Shown here piece after piece: positions 37,391 through 48,557 of a DNA stretch of 64,000 nt. The DNA is from Shewanella cutis (GTDB lineage Bacteria; Pseudomonadota; Gammaproteobacteria; Enterobacterales; Shewanellaceae). A program made the position numbers and the translations under genes. The notes under the pieces are model-generated. The model ran no database searches. It saw only the letters and a program-made list of their open reading frames with translations, and was not told the origin of the DNA. The stretch's first letter is position 1; every line of letters begins with the position of its first letter. Location: positions 124,001 to 188,000 of the forward strand of contig NZ_JACSDI010000001.1 in the NCBI RefSeq assembly GCF_022410515.1, written 5' to 3'.

Positions 37391-38338
37391 TTATGGCATC
37401 ATTGATGGTTGATCAGCGCCTTCTTTTTCTATCTCAACTGGCATCATATGCTCACGGCAAATGCCAAGTTTGATGGCAAGGTAACTCGCCACATAGATAG
37501 AAGAATAAGTACCGACGAAAATACCCAATAAGAGTGCTGTCGCAAAGCCATGAATCATTGTGCCGCCCTTAAGGAACAATGCGATCACTGTGACCAAAGT
37601 GGTACCCGTTGTGATAATGGTACGACTCATGGTTTGCGTAATAGAGACGTTAACCACTTCTTCTGGATCGCTCTTACGCATTTTAAGGAAGTTCTCACGG
37701 ATACGGTCAAATACAACGATGGTATCGTTAAGTGAGTAACCTACAACGGTGAGCAAACCCGCCAATACCGTCAGATCAAACTCGAGTTGGAATACAGAGA
37801 ATACCCCTAAGGTCACAATCACGTCGTGGGCCAATGCCGCCACCGAACCGAAGGCTAAACGCCATTCGAAACGGAATGAAACGTAGATCATGATACAAAG
37901 CAGGGCGACCAATACCGCTAAACCACCCTGTTCGGCCAATTCCTTACCCACTTGTGGGCCAACAAACTCAACCCGCTTTTGTTGCACACCAGCATCAAGC
38001 TGTTGTGAAGCTGTCATGACAGATTTAACTTGAGTATCGCTACTTACACCTTCTTTGACAGACAGGCGCACTAGCACATCGCGACTAGAACCGAAGTTTT
38101 GTACTATCGCGCCATCCAATTCCGGCGCTGAAAATTTAGTACGCAGTACGTTCAAATCGACGGGCTGAGTGAACTCCATCTCAACCACGGTACCGCCGGT
38201 AAAGTCTAAGCCCCAGTTGATACCCTTAGTCGCCAGAGAAACCAGCGAGCCCAATACTAAAATGGCCGACATAATACTGATGGGCAGCGCATGACGGAGG
38301 AAGTTAACCGTACGTTTTAAAGATAAAATTTCTAACAT
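37391..38338 (-). CDS. secF: Protein translocase subunit SecF
   Basis: The 315-residue protein has the SecF signature GLDFTGGTVVEMEF (residues 42-55), a periplasmic domain and five C-terminal helices that include VGYSLNDTIVVFDRIREN, with the conserved Asp and Arg. SecD and SecF form a membrane complex that uses proton flow to pull proteins across after SecA action. It is 12 bases downstream of secD and last in the operon. Confidence 0.95.
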   Translation of the reverse strand: MLEILSLKRTVNFLRHALPISIMSAILVLGSLVSLATKGINWGLDFTGGTVVEMEFTQPVDLNVLRTKFSAPELDGAIVQNFGSSRDVLVRLSVKEGVSSDTQVKSVMTASQQLDAGVQQKRVEFVGPQVGKELAEQGGLAVLVALLCIMIYVSFRFEWRLAFGSVAALAHDVIVTLGVFSVFQLEFDLTVLAGLLTVVGYSLNDTIVVFDRIRENFLKMRKSDPEEVVNVSITQTMSRTIITTGTTLVTVIALFLKGGTMIHGFATALLLGIFVGTYSSIYVASYLAIKLGICREHMMPVEIEKEGADQPSMMP

Positions 38339-38350
38339 GATGGCTTCCCC

Positions 38351-40201
38351 TTAGATAGACAGCGTCTTCATGCGCTTACCGCCCCACATCGCGTTCACGA
38401 TTGTGCGGGTACCCACGATTGCAGTAAACATGGATGTCGCAATACCGATCATCAGGGTCACCGCGAAGCCTTTGATCGCGCCCGTACCTACTGCGAACAG
38501 GATCAATGCTGTTATAAAGGTAGTAATATTAGCGTCGGCAATAGTCGAGAAGGCGTTACCGTAACCCTCGTGAATAGCCTGTTGCACGCTGCGACCAGCA
38601 CGTAACTCTTCACGGATACGTTCGTAAATCAGCACGTTACCGTCAACCGCCATACCTACAGTTAACACCATCCCCGCAATACCCGGTAAGGTAAGGACTG
38701 CGCCAGGGATCATTGACATCACCCCAACCACCATTACAAGGTTTGCCGTTAATGCAAGGTTGGCAATCAAACCAAAGCCACGGTAGTAAACCAGCATGAA
38801 GATAAGTACGACTGCCATACCCCAGATCATGGCTTGCACACCGCTTTCGATGTTTTCCGCCCCAAGGCTTGGACCAATAGTACGTTCTTCTACAATCGAT
38901 ACTGGCGCGATCAAAGCACCCGCACGCAGCAATAATGCGAGGTTTTGTGCTTCACCATGGCTTAAACCTGTGATCACAAAGTTACGACCTAAACGCGCTT
39001 GGATGGTCGCTACCGAAATCACTTCTTCGATTTTCAGCATCTTAACGCTGCCATCAGCGTTGCGTTGACCGCTGTCTTTATATTCAATGAACAAGGTCGC
39101 CATCGGTTTACCGATATTGTCCTTGGTCACGTTAGAGAAAATGGTACCGCCTTTAGCATCGAGGTTAATGCTCACCTGAGGACGGCTATATTGGTCAAAA
39201 CTAGGTTGTGCGCCAGTGATATGATCACCCGTTAGCATCACTTCCTTCTTGAGCACTACTTGACCGCCTTCACGGCGTTGATACACCTCAGAACCCGCAG
39301 GAACTCGACCCGCTTGCACCGCATTAGCGTCAGCTTTGTCATCGACCATATGGAATTCAATCGATGCCGTTGCACCTAGAATTTCTTTCGCACGGGCAGT
39401 GTCTTGAACACCAGGAAGCTCGACAATAATACGCTCAGCACCTTGACGTTGCACCACAGGCTCAGACACCCCTAACTCGTTAACACGGTTACGGATTGTG
39501 GTAATGTTTTGCTGCAGAGCTTCCTCTTTCACCTGCTTAAGATAGGCTTCGCTCATCACAGCTTGCAGGGCGAAATCTTCACCTTTGCTGACATCGGAGA
39601 ACACCATATCGTTGCTGCGGGATTTTAAGAAACGTTCTGCACTGGCTACACTTTCTGCATCACGGAATTTGATTTCAATCCCTTGAGCATTAATGCGAAT
39701 GCCTGCATAACGGATTTTTTCTTCACGTAATTGTGAACGGAAATCAGCCACTTTGGCCTCTTCCATTTTACGAATGGCTTCGCCCATATCCACTTCCATC
39801 AGGAAGTGCACACCACCACGAAGGTCAAGACCGAGTTTCATTGGGCTACCACCCATAGACTCGAGCCACTGCGGTGTCGCTGGAGCAAGGTTAAGTGCCA
39901 CGGTAAATTTGTCACCTAGCGCTTCGGCAATCACTTCTTTTGCAAGTAATTGTTGATCCGCGCTTTGTACACGGACCAACAATTGGCCTTTTTCAAGCTC
40001 AGAGCGCTTTACCGCAATGCCCTTACTGGCTAACAGTTCGTTCACTCTGGCTTGGGTAGATGCTGTGACTTCAGCACCTCGAGTCGCCACTACTTGCACC
40101 GCATGATCTTCACCGAACAGGTTAGGTACGGCATAGAAACAACCTATGGCGATGACAAGCACCACCATAATGTTCTTCCACATTGGGTATTTATTTAACA
40201 C
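38351..40201 (-). CDS. secD: Protein translocase subunit SecD
   Basis: The 616-residue protein (E. coli SecD 615) has a first helix at about 10-25, the [13 protein letters not shown] motif near residue 127, a large periplasmic domain with [25 protein letters not shown], and six helices with [21 protein letters not shown], where the conserved Asp lies. It acts with SecF and YajC at the SecYEG channel. The gene sits 17 bases after yajC, as in most gammaproteobacteria. Confidence 0.96.
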   Translation of the reverse strand: MLNKYPMWKNIMVVLVIAIGCFYAVPNLFGEDHAVQVVATRGAEVTASTQARVNELLASKGIAVKRSELEKGQLLVRVQSADQQLLAKEVIAEALGDKFTVALNLAPATPQWLESMGGSPMKLGLDLRGGVHFLMEVDMGEAIRKMEEAKVADFRSQLREEKIRYAGIRINAQGIEIKFRDAESVASAERFLKSRSNDMVFSDVSKGEDFALQAVMSEAYLKQVKEEALQQNITTIRNRVNELGVSEPVVQRQGAERIIVELPGVQDTARAKEILGATASIEFHMVDDKADANAVQAGRVPAGSEVYQRREGGQVVLKKEVMLTGDHITGAQPSFDQYSRPQVSINLDAKGGTIFSNVTKDNIGKPMATLFIEYKDSGQRNADGSVKMLKIEEVISVATIQARLGRNFVITGLSHGEAQNLALLLRAGALIAPVSIVEERTIGPSLGAENIESGVQAMIWGMAVVLIFMLVYYRGFGLIANLALTANLVMVVGVMSMIPGAVLTLPGIAGMVLTVGMAVDGNVLIYERIREELRAGRSVQQAIHEGYGNAFSTIADANITTFITALILFAVGTGAIKGFAVTLMIGIATSMFTAIVGTRTIVNAMWGGKRMKTLSI

Positions 40202-40218
40202 GCCTGAGCCCTCTTGGC

Positions 40219-40551
40219 TTACAACGACTGGATAGAGCCCTTAGGCAATACAGCTGCAATGTAATCTTTTTTAATTGTAATTTGAGTTGTGTCGTTCAAG
40301 CTCAGTAACACGTAGTCATTGTCATCGCTGATCTTTGCAATCTTGCCTAAGATACCGCCACTGGTCAGGACTTCGTCACCTTTGCCGAGGGATGACATCA
40401 GATTTTTGTGCTCTTTAACGCGCTTTGATTGTGGACGGAAAATCATGAAATAGAAAATCAGGCCGAAAATCACCAGCATGAAAATCAATTCCATAGTGCC
40501 ACCACCCTGTGGAGTGCCAGCAGCATTTGCATATGCATTTGAAATAAACAT
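40219..40551 (-). CDS. yajC: Sec translocon accessory protein YajC
   Basis: A 110-residue protein with one membrane segment (about 20-38, [25 protein letters not shown]) and a small basic domain with [17 protein letters not shown], typical of YajC, which forms a complex with SecDF. Position between tgt and secD matches the standard operon. Confidence 0.95.
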   Translation of the reverse strand: MFISNAYANAAGTPQGGGTMELIFMLVIFGLIFYFMIFRPQSKRVKEHKNLMSSLGKGDEVLTSGGILGKIAKISDDNDYVLLSLNDTTQITIKKDYIAAVLPKGSIQSL

Positions 40552-40577
40552 AGTTTTCTCTTCTTATTAGCAAAAAA

Positions 40578-41705
<1,128 letters not shown>

Positions 41706-41817
41706 TCACCTCGCCAGATAAACAGTCTGACTACATTTGTAATGGCAAGCGCCATTTTGATTAACAATAGAGATAGGGACAGATCTAAAAGGTTCAACCT
41801 TTGGCTGAAAAAAATAT

Positions 41818-41840
41818 CCGCCCACACTCAATGTGGGCGG
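41818..41840 (-). terminator. Terminator after queA
   Basis: CCGCCCACA and TGTGGGCGG form a nine-base stem. On the minus strand it is followed by ATATTTTTTTC. It lies 24 bases past the queA stop and so separates queA from tgt. Confidence 0.85.
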
Positions 41841-41863
41841 CTATTTTAAAACAAAATCTTGGT

Positions 41864-42901
41864 CTAGTGAGCTTTTTTCGTCACAAACATGGCATCGCCA
41901 TAGCTAAAGAAGCGATATTTTTGCGTGATAGCATGTTGATACGCCGCCATAACATGTTCATAGCCAGCAAAGGCACTGACCAACATGATTAAGGTCGATT
42001 CAGGTAAGTGGAAGTTCGTCACCATGGCATCAACCACTTGGAACTGGTAACCGGGGTAAATAAAAATATCCGTATCACCACTAAAAGCGTTGAGTTGACC
42101 AGCACTCGCGCGGGCGGCACTTTCTAATGAACGCACTGATGTTGTGCCAACAGCCACCACACGATTACCTGCTGCTTTGGTTTTGGCAATTAAATCCACG
42201 ACATCCTGTGGCACATTAGCCCACTCGGAATGCATTTTATGCTCAAGCACATTATCCACGCGCACTGGCTGGAAAGTCCCCGCGCCCACATGCAAAGTCA
42301 CAAATGCAATATTTACGCCCTTTGCCTTTAATGCATCAAGCATTGCATCGTCAAAATGAAGGCCCGCCGTTGGCGCAGCCACCGCACCGGGATTTTGGTT
42401 ATACACGGTTTGATAGCGCTCTTTATCAGCATCCTCATCGGGACGGTCGATATAAGGTGGCAGAGGCATATGCCCTACCGCCTCAAGCACTTCTAAAATG
42501 GTGAGTTCTGATAAGAGTTGAAGTTCAAATAAAGCATCGTGGCGCGCCATCATCTTCATCTCATAACCGCCATCGAGATGAATAATGCTATCCACCTTGG
42601 GGGATTTTGAGCTGCGCACATGCGCGAGAATACGTTTATCATCGAGCATACGCTCAACCAAAATCTCCAGTTTGCCACCACTGGCCTTTTGGCCGAATAA
42701 GCGCGCAGGGATCACGCGGGTATTGTTAAATACCATTAAGTCGCCGGGATTAATCATTCCGAGTAGATCGGTAAACTGTTTATCCGCGAGCGTCCCCGTG
42801 TTGCCATCTAAGGTTAACAGACGTGACGCATTACGCTGCGCCATAGGATAACGAGCGATAAGTTCGTCAGGAAGATCGAAGGAAAAGTCTGTTACGCGCA
42901 T
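41864..42901 (-). CDS. queA: S-adenosylmethionine:tRNA ribosyltransferase-isomerase QueA
   Basis: The 345-residue enzyme transfers and isomerises the ribosyl part of SAM to make epoxyqueuosine in tRNA. Typical segments are [18 protein letters not shown] at the N-terminus, [25 protein letters not shown] and [20 protein letters not shown] near the end. The gene is upstream of tgt as in E. coli. I saw no riboswitch-like structure in the 64 bases before it. Confidence 0.95.
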   Translation of the reverse strand: MRVTDFSFDLPDELIARYPMAQRNASRLLTLDGNTGTLADKQFTDLLGMINPGDLMVFNNTRVIPARLFGQKASGGKLEILVERMLDDKRILAHVRSSKSPKVDSIIHLDGGYEMKMMARHDALFELQLLSELTILEVLEAVGHMPLPPYIDRPDEDADKERYQTVYNQNPGAVAAPTAGLHFDDAMLDALKAKGVNIAFVTLHVGAGTFQPVRVDNVLEHKMHSEWANVPQDVVDLIAKTKAAGNRVVAVGTTSVRSLESAARASAGQLNAFSGDTDIFIYPGYQFQVVDAMVTNFHLPESTLIMLVSAFAGYEHVMAAYQHAITQKYRFFSYGDAMFVTKKAH

Positions 42902-42965
42902 GCAATGGCCTCTAGATAGCTTAGAACGGCGGCTAGTCTATGGTTAGAGACCCATAAGATCAAGA

Positions 42966-43175
42966 TTACTTATTCGCGATATCCATCTCTACCACAGTCT
43001 CTGGCTCATTGAGTGTATTTGAGGTCAATGCCTCATCCACATCATATTGGGCTCGAGTGCGGACAAAATGCTCCATGCTGAAGCTATGTTGTTCGTAAGG
43101 AATATCGACAAGGACTTTTTTACGTTTAGGGCGCTCGTCTTTACCGAGCATTTTGATGAACCAGTTCCACATCAT
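42966..43175 (-). CDS. Small hypothetical protein
   Basis: The product has 69 residues. It starts MMWNWFIKMLGKDERPKRKKVL and ends VVEMDIANK. The first part is hydrophobic then strongly basic, and the rest is acidic. No known domain is recognised. AAGGAT lies five bases upstream of ATG 43175. It is 64 bases upstream of queA on the same strand and may share its transcript. Confidence 0.6.
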   Translation of the reverse strand: MMWNWFIKMLGKDERPKRKKVLVDIPYEQHSFSMEHFVRTRAQYDVDEALTSNTLNEPETVVEMDIANK

Positions 43176-43359
43176 CCATGATCCTTAACAGGTTAATTGA
43201 TTAGCACATTTGCAGGCGCTAGCGTCAATATTTACCCAGCTATTAAAATACCAACTTAAGCGCTACCTAACAAAAGCCTTCTATTTTTGCCGATTTGCAC
43301 TTTCCTCAGCGCGCCTGCCCATGATAACGTGAACTAACGCGATTAACCAAGCACGAAAA

Positions 43360-43974
43360 ATGAACATTCTTACACACTTACATCTGGCTGAGATCAGTAA
43401 AACTCACCTTGGTGCCAATTTAGCAGGCAATTTTATCACTGCGCCTATAGAAAATGCTCCACGAGCACTACGCCAAGGCCTCTGGTTAAACCATGAAATC
43501 AATCAGCTCTGCGCGACCCATGAACTAACTCAAGAACTGATGGATCACTTTCCTAAACAGTTATATAGCATAGCAGCAGACTTGATGTTCGTCAGTTTCG
43601 ATCATTATTTAGCCTTCTACTGGGAAGAATATCATCACCTTCCACTGCCAGAATTTAGCCAAAAAGCCTATGCTGAACTGGCTCAATATGCCGCAAAAGC
43701 CGATGAATATCATCCTCAGCCATACCTAAATATCATCGCCGATATGCGCCGTGAAGATTGGTTAAATCATTATGCTTGCGCCAAAGGCATCCAACAGGCA
43801 TTAGCGCAAAGGGCAAAAGGTCACCCACAAAGTGCCTTATTTAACGGAGCGGATAAGATTTTAGCTAAAATGCAAATCGAAACGGAAACTGCATTTCGCA
43901 CCTTTTACCCCCAACTGATGGCCTATACCCGTATTTGGAGTCGTAAAACCCCAAGTGAATACTTACCCGAGTAA
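43360..43974 (+). CDS. acpH: Acyl carrier protein phosphodiesterase AcpH
   Basis: The 204-residue protein begins MNILTHLHLAEISKTHLGANLAGNFI and has DLMFVSFDHYLAFYW near 77-91, both close to E. coli AcpH (YajB), which removes the phosphopantetheine arm from ACP. The C-terminal YPQLMAYTRIWSRKTPSEY also resembles it. In E. coli acpH is divergent from queA, and the same arrangement is seen here, with the small gene 42966 between them. Confidence 0.85.
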   Translation: MNILTHLHLAEISKTHLGANLAGNFITAPIENAPRALRQGLWLNHEINQLCATHELTQELMDHFPKQLYSIAADLMFVSFDHYLAFYWEEYHHLPLPEFSQKAYAELAQYAAKADEYHPQPYLNIIADMRREDWLNHYACAKGIQQALAQRAKGHPQSALFNGADKILAKMQIETETAFRTFYPQLMAYTRIWSRKTPSEYLPE

Positions 43975-44071
43975 TTTAACCAAAGGATTAAGCTTCACTA
44001 TACGAGCATTAAGCCTACGAGTTTGAGCGAACCAGTTTGCGATAATTCATAAAACCTAGGATAAAGTCACT

Positions 44072-44626
44072 GTGACACGTGTAACCCCAACGGCTACGTC
44101 ATCTCAATCAAAGGGGTGGAGACAAACACTTCAAAGCCCTAGATTTTGGCTAAAGCAGCTTAGGGATCTGGCCATTATGGCGCTACTACTCTATGGGGTA
44201 AGCCTCTATTTACAACGGGATATGGTCACCGGAGAAGCCCCAACACTCAACGGTATCGCCATTGATGGCAGTCATCTTGCGCTAGATACCGCGCAAAGCA
44301 AGCCCACCTTAGTGTATTTCTGGGGGACTTGGTGTCCAGTATGCCGCGTAACTTCGCCTATGGTTGAGACCATCAACCAAGATCATCGAGTGATTTCAGT
44401 CGCCGTAGCTTCAGGCAGTGATAGCAGCATTCAAACCTATATGGACGATCATCAATATCGTTTTCCAGTGCTGAACGATGACAGTGGCGAGCAAAGTGCT
44501 AAGTGGGGTGCGATGGCATTTCCAGCTATCTATATTGTCGATACGCAAGGAGATATTCGTTATGTCACTTCGGGTGTCACATCCACTTGGGGAATGAAGT
44601 TCAGATTATGGTTAGCGCAGCTTTAA
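44072..44626 (+). CDS. Membrane-anchored thioredoxin-like protein (ScsD/TlpA type)
   Basis: The 184-residue protein has a membrane anchor at about 33-47 (LAIMALLLYGVSLYL) and a periplasmic thioredoxin fold with the active site WCPVC (Cys88, Cys91) and cis-proline in AMAFPAIYIVD. The Cys-Pro-Val-Cys motif is that of ScsD-like and DsbE-like proteins. It probably passes reducing or oxidising equivalents in the periplasm. No scsABC genes lie nearby, so the partner is unknown. The start is GTG 44072 with AGGA about 11 bases before. Confidence 0.82.
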   Translation: MTRVTPTATSSQSKGWRQTLQSPRFWLKQLRDLAIMALLLYGVSLYLQRDMVTGEAPTLNGIAIDGSHLALDTAQSKPTLVYFWGTWCPVCRVTSPMVETINQDHRVISVAVASGSDSSIQTYMDDHQYRFPVLNDDSGEQSAKWGAMAFPAIYIVDTQGDIRYVTSGVTSTWGMKFRLWLAQL

Positions 44627-44705
44627 TGCCAATGACATTGTTTGAGAATATACTGCTTAGTGACTGATATTTTGCTAGTATGGCCGCGCAAAAGATGAGG
44701 ATACG

Positions 44706-45377
44706 ATGCAGATATTTGATTACCACCCCCCTTCCGTCCCTTGGTTAGATCTTCGCTATCAAGATAGAGATGTGATCATTATTAATAAACCTTCGGGCTT
44801 ATTGTCTAATCCTGGCAGGGCAGCACATACCTTCGATTGTGCCCTCACTCGGCTACAAAGCTTGTATCCCGAAACCATTCTGGTGCACAGACTCGACTGC
44901 GCCACCTCAGGTATTATGGTTTTTGCGCGCAATAAAAAAGCGGAATCCCACTTAAAAACCCAATTCCAAGATAGGCAAAACGAGAAGGTGTACATTGCAG
45001 AGGTCATGGGACTGGTCGAGCAGGATGCAGGTATTATTGATTTAGCCATTGCCCCCGATCCTGAGCATCCGCCCTATCAAAAGACTGAACCTGTAGGAAC
45101 AGCTAACGCCAAAAGCGCACTTACTCATTACCGCGTGTTAGCAAGGCGAGCAAACAGCACCTTAATGGAATTAACCCCAGAAACCGGCCGTACCCACCAG
45201 CTTAGGGTGCATATGTTGGCCCTAGGGCATCCCATTTTGGGAGATGAATTTTACGGTGATGCCAAAGTGATTAAGGCAAGAGCGAGATTATGCCTGCACG
45301 CACAAAGCTTACGTTTTACCCATCCCTATTCGGGTAAAACTATGCACTTTTACAGTAAGCATCCATTCACTGAATAA
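44706..45377 (+). CDS. rluA: Dual-specificity RNA pseudouridine synthase RluA
   Basis: The 223-residue protein carries the RluA catalytic motif HRLDCATSG with Asp64, preceded by DVIIINKPSGLLSNPGR. It lacks an S4 domain. TGRTHQLRVHMLALGHPILGD near residues 159-179 and overall length match E. coli RluA (219), which modifies 23S rRNA U746 and tRNA U32. Larger RluC and RluD types are excluded by size. Confidence 0.9.
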   Translation: MQIFDYHPPSVPWLDLRYQDRDVIIINKPSGLLSNPGRAAHTFDCALTRLQSLYPETILVHRLDCATSGIMVFARNKKAESHLKTQFQDRQNEKVYIAEVMGLVEQDAGIIDLAIAPDPEHPPYQKTEPVGTANAKSALTHYRVLARRANSTLMELTPETGRTHQLRVHMLALGHPILGDEFYGDAKVIKARARLCLHAQSLRFTHPYSGKTMHFYSKHPFTE

Positions 45378-45393
45378 TCGGCGCCAAATACAA

Positions 45394-45416
45394 GAGGTCG
45401 CCCTAAGCGACCTCTA
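45394..45416. terminator. Hairpin after rluA
   Basis: AGAGGTCGC and GCGACCTCT form a nine-base perfect stem 17 bases after the rluA stop. There is no strong T run, so termination strength is uncertain. It lies between convergent genes. Confidence 0.6.
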
Positions 45417-45479
45417 CTTTAGGCAGACTGAGTATCTGTCCGCCTACCAACTGATTAGCTTGATGAACTTATATATTCA

Positions 45480-45914
45480 TTAGGCTACACGCTGATTAAA
45501 ATCGATATCTGCAATTAATTTATCAACCTGAAAATAACTGCCCTGCTCATTACAGAATTGCAGTTGCATGGAAGGCGTGATCATAAAATACTCACCGAAG
45601 AAATTACCGCCTACGTCTTCCACTTTTTGGCCCTGCGGCGTCTCGGTTAAATTCACTTCATCCAAACTATGGCAGCCATCGCTAAACCAAGTTTCTAAAT
45701 AATACTTATCCGCTTCTTTGTAGAGTGTGATTTTGTCACCAAGCAGTGGACGTTCGTCTAACCAACGACCAATAATTTCACGATTTTGCATATCTGTCTC
45801 CCGCCAATGAAGGCGACGGCGTTTTTCAATCCCAGACATCCTGATATCCTTATGCAATACCCAATCACCTAAAGTGAACGTCAGTTGTGGTAGTACATTA
45901 AGCATAGAACCCAT
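45480..45914 (-). CDS. Hypothetical protein
   Basis: The product has 144 residues and no signal peptide or membrane segment. Segments such as FTLGDWVLHKDIRMSGIEKRRRLHW and KYYLETWFSDGCHSLDEVNL alternate polar and hydrophobic residues, suggesting a small beta-rich soluble fold. I do not recognise the family. GGGGAG is found 13 bases before ATG 45914, and an internal ATG at 45905 is also possible. It stands alone. Confidence 0.65.
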   Translation of the reverse strand: MGSMLNVLPQLTFTLGDWVLHKDIRMSGIEKRRRLHWRETDMQNREIIGRWLDERPLLGDKITLYKEADKYYLETWFSDGCHSLDEVNLTETPQGQKVEDVGGNFFGEYFMITPSMQLQFCNEQGSYFQVDKLIADIDFNQRVA

Positions 45915-46244
45915 TTAACGCTTTACTCCCCGAGCACAAATTCCACCTAACCCCAAAAATGTAAATGATTAGTTAAGTATAGTTTGCTAAACATTTAAAA
46001 AATAAAAGATAATTTCGCTTGATTAATTAATCGGCAGTGTAGCTTAATTAGAAAATAAAAACGCGATCTTTATCACTATTTACCGATTGCTAAAGTAAAG
46101 CGAAATACTCTATTGAATTGTCGTTAAATTCATCACCCATGAATGAGATTGTTACATCTTTTATTGTCCACTCTCAGCGAGATTCTGATATAACAAGACG
46201 CGTTAGATCGCCCTACAAATAAACAACAATAAAGCAGGAAGCCT
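45915..46244. other. Intergenic region between divergent genes
   Basis: This gap of 330 bases is AT-rich and holds the divergent promoters of the unknown gene at 45480 and the GH109 gene. No clear hairpin, operator or repeat was recognised. Confidence 0.5.
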
Positions 46245-47624
46245 ATGCACAATATTCATCGCCGCCATTTTCTTAAAGCCGCAGGCGCCGTCACTGCGGG
46301 CCTTGTTACGGCCAATATTGCCCTCAACGCTAACGCCAGCAGCGTTGCTCCCAAACCTCGTAGTGGAAAATCCGTCATCGGACTTATCGCCCCAAAAATG
46401 GAGGTCGTTCGAGTCGGATTTATCGGTGTGGGTGAGCGTGGATTTAGCCATGTCGAGCAATTTTGTCACTTAGAAGGCGTAGAACTTAAAGCCATTTGTG
46501 ATACCCACCAAGCCGTTGTTGATAGAGCTGTGGAGCATATCGTTAAGCAAAAGCGCCCAAAACCTGCGGTCTATACAGGCAATGATCTTAGCTATCGTGA
46601 GCTTTTAAACCGTGATGATATTGATATTGTAATTATTTCCACTCCTTGGGAATGGCATGCTCCAATGGCAATCGACACCATGGAAAGTGGCAAACACGCC
46701 TTTGTTGAAGTGCCACTGGCCCTCACAGTCGAAGAATGCTGGCAAATTATCGATACCGCCGAGCGTACCCAGAAAAACTGTATGATGATGGAAAACGTCA
46801 ACTACGGCCGTGAAGAACTCATGGTGCTTAACATGGTGCGCCAAGGGTTGTTTGGCGAATTACTCCATGGTGAAGCAGCTTATATCCATGAACTGCGTTG
46901 GCAAATGAAGGAAATTGACCATAAAACCGGTTCATGGCGTACTTATTGGCATACCAAGCGCAATGGTAACTTGTACCCCACCCACGGTTTGGGCCCTGTT
47001 TCGCAGTATATGAATATCAACCGTGGCGATAGATTCGATTATCTGACCTCCATGAGTTCGCCAGCCTTAGGCCGCGCTTTATACGCTAAGCGAGAATTTC
47101 CAGCCGATCATGAACGTAATCAGCTCAAATACATTAATGGCGATATGAGTACGAGTCTTATCAAAACCGTTAAGGGCCGAACCATTATGGTTCAGCACGA
47201 TACCACCACCCCAAGACCTTACAGCCGCCATAATCTAATCCAAGGTACCAATGGTGTATTTGCAGGCTTCCCGAATCGCATTGCAGTCGAAAATGACGGT
47301 TTTGGAACGAGCTACCACAAATGGGACACGGACATGCAAAAGTGGTACGACAAATACGATCATCCATTGTGGCAACGCATTGGAAAAGAAGCTGAAATCA
47401 ACGGCGGCCACGGCGGTATGGATTTTGTGATGCTTTGGCGAATGATCTATTGCCTACGTAACGGCGAGGCGCTCGATCAGGATGTCTATGATGGCGCCTC
47501 CTGGTCTGTGGTCAATATTTTAAGTGAGCAATCACTGAATAACCGCAGTAACTCAGTGAATTTCCCCGACTTTACCCGCGGTGCATGGGAACATGCTAAA
47601 CCCCTAGGGATTGTCGGCGCCTAA
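46245..47624 (+). CDS. GH109 family glycosidase (alpha-N-acetylgalactosaminidase type), Tat-exported
   Basis: The 459-residue protein starts with a twin-arginine signal ([26 protein letters not shown]). A Gfo/Idh/MocA NAD-binding fold follows ([18 protein letters not shown] near 57-74; [16 protein letters not shown]). The C-terminal half includes [22 protein letters not shown] and [14 protein letters not shown], recognised from GH109. These enzymes cleave alpha-linked GalNAc using a tightly bound NAD by an oxidation-elimination route. The Tat signal fits export with cofactor already bound. Homologues in Shewanella have been reported active on A-type sugar. A non-glycosidase oxidoreductase remains possible. 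GCAGGAAG precedes ATG 46245. Confidence 0.88.
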   Translation: MHNIHRRHFLKAAGAVTAGLVTANIALNANASSVAPKPRSGKSVIGLIAPKMEVVRVGFIGVGERGFSHVEQFCHLEGVELKAICDTHQAVVDRAVEHIVKQKRPKPAVYTGNDLSYRELLNRDDIDIVIISTPWEWHAPMAIDTMESGKHAFVEVPLALTVEECWQIIDTAERTQKNCMMMENVNYGREELMVLNMVRQGLFGELLHGEAAYIHELRWQMKEIDHKTGSWRTYWHTKRNGNLYPTHGLGPVSQYMNINRGDRFDYLTSMSSPALGRALYAKREFPADHERNQLKYINGDMSTSLIKTVKGRTIMVQHDTTTPRPYSRHNLIQGTNGVFAGFPNRIAVENDGFGTSYHKWDTDMQKWYDKYDHPLWQRIGKEAEINGGHGGMDFVMLWRMIYCLRNGEALDQDVYDGASWSVVNILSEQSLNNRSNSVNFPDFTRGAWEHAKPLGIVGA

Positions 47625-47645
47625 ATCACGTGAGGATGAGAGCTT

Positions 47646-47910
47646 ATACCAATCACATTAAATATCTAATCAGTTCAGAGCCTCACAGGCATTTCAATCC
47701 AAGGCGCATTGACGCAGAAATGGTCATTCCCTTTTAAGTCAATGCAACACCGGAGTGTGATGCCTGTGAGGCACCCGAAGGGCGGGTTTCAACGCGCATT
47801 ATACTGCGTTTAAGGCTTTCGACAGAGCACCACTATGCCTTCAAGCCTTCGCCTTGTCTAAAGCGCGTTGAACTCCCGCTGAATGAACAGATATTTAATA
47901 CGATTGGTAT
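47646..47910. mobile_element. MITE-like element, copy 1
   Basis: The element is 265 bases long with terminal inverted repeats of about 22 bases beginning ATACCAATCRYATTAA. It carries no coding frame of note. Its reverse complement is closely similar to the element at 57153-57430 over nearly the whole length. It lies between the GH109 stop and a terminator. Such noncoding repeats move with transposases supplied elsewhere. Confidence 0.8.
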
Positions 47911-47911
47911 T

Positions 47912-47949
47912 AGATTAAGGGGACAAGCCCTAGCTTATCCCCTTAATCT
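47912..47949. terminator. Long hairpin terminator between GH109 and CIA30 genes
   Basis: AGATTAAGGGGA and TCCCCTTAATCT form a 12-base stem, with a further AAGC/GCTT inside, followed by TTT on the plus strand. It lies just outside the MITE-like element and serves convergent genes. Confidence 0.8.
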
Positions 47950-47955
47950 TTTGAC

Positions 47956-48480
47956 TCAATAACAACCTATTGATTTAATTTTTAATGCAAAATCACCACC
48001 TTGCTGCGCACCAATCACCAGCCCTATGCTGGTTAATCGCCGAAGGTCAATCGCTGCACCCGCTATAGGTTTACCACGGCACTGGGGATGAAAGTTCGTA
48101 AATGGGATTTCGATTCGTTGCCAATGAATCGCACTCGCGCCACTCACCCCAAAGGTTTGATGGGTTGGCGCTGGCATAATTGCTTGATAGACAGTACTTT
48201 GTGGGGTATCAGCATCTTTTAGATTCACTTTGTATTGCTTGCTCCGGTCACTATCAAGTTCGAGATAAATCCCCGTAAACTCAGCTACATTGACGTGTTC
48301 AAACTCACAACGCACCGACGCAAACCCGCCTCCATTCGCAAGCGATACATGGCCACTAAAAATCCCATAACCTAAAGGGGAAATGGTGAGCTTACTGCGT
48401 GACAAACCACCCATTACGGTGTCATTAACACCATACCAAGACGTTGCCGCACTTAAGTCTTTAAAATCGAAAAGGATCAT
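47956..48480 (-). CDS. CIA30 family protein
   Basis: From ATG 48480, with GGGAG seven bases upstream, the protein has 174 residues. The segments SWYGVNDTVMGGLSRSKL and FSGHVSLANGGGFASVR are the hallmark of the complex-I-intermediate-associated protein 30 (NDUFAF1) fold, a galactose-binding-like beta sandwich. Bacterial members have no proven role. It lies downstream of sstT but is separated by a terminator. Confidence 0.85.
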   Translation of the reverse strand: MILFDFKDLSAATSWYGVNDTVMGGLSRSKLTISPLGYGIFSGHVSLANGGGFASVRCEFEHVNVAEFTGIYLELDSDRSKQYKVNLKDADTPQSTVYQAIMPAPTHQTFGVSGASAIHWQRIEIPFTNFHPQCRGKPIAGAAIDLRRLTSIGLVIGAQQGGDFALKIKSIGCY

Positions 48481-48498
48481 AACTACTCCCATAAAAAA

Positions 48499-48520
48499 AG
48501 CAGCCACCGAAGTGACTGCT
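48499..48520 (-). terminator. Terminator of sstT
   Basis: On the minus strand AGCAGTCAC pairs with GTGGCTGCT (one G-T pair) around a TTCG tetraloop and is followed by a run of T. Confidence 0.87.
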
Positions 48521-48557
48521 CTTATGATACTTTCTTCTACACTAACAACAGCACACT

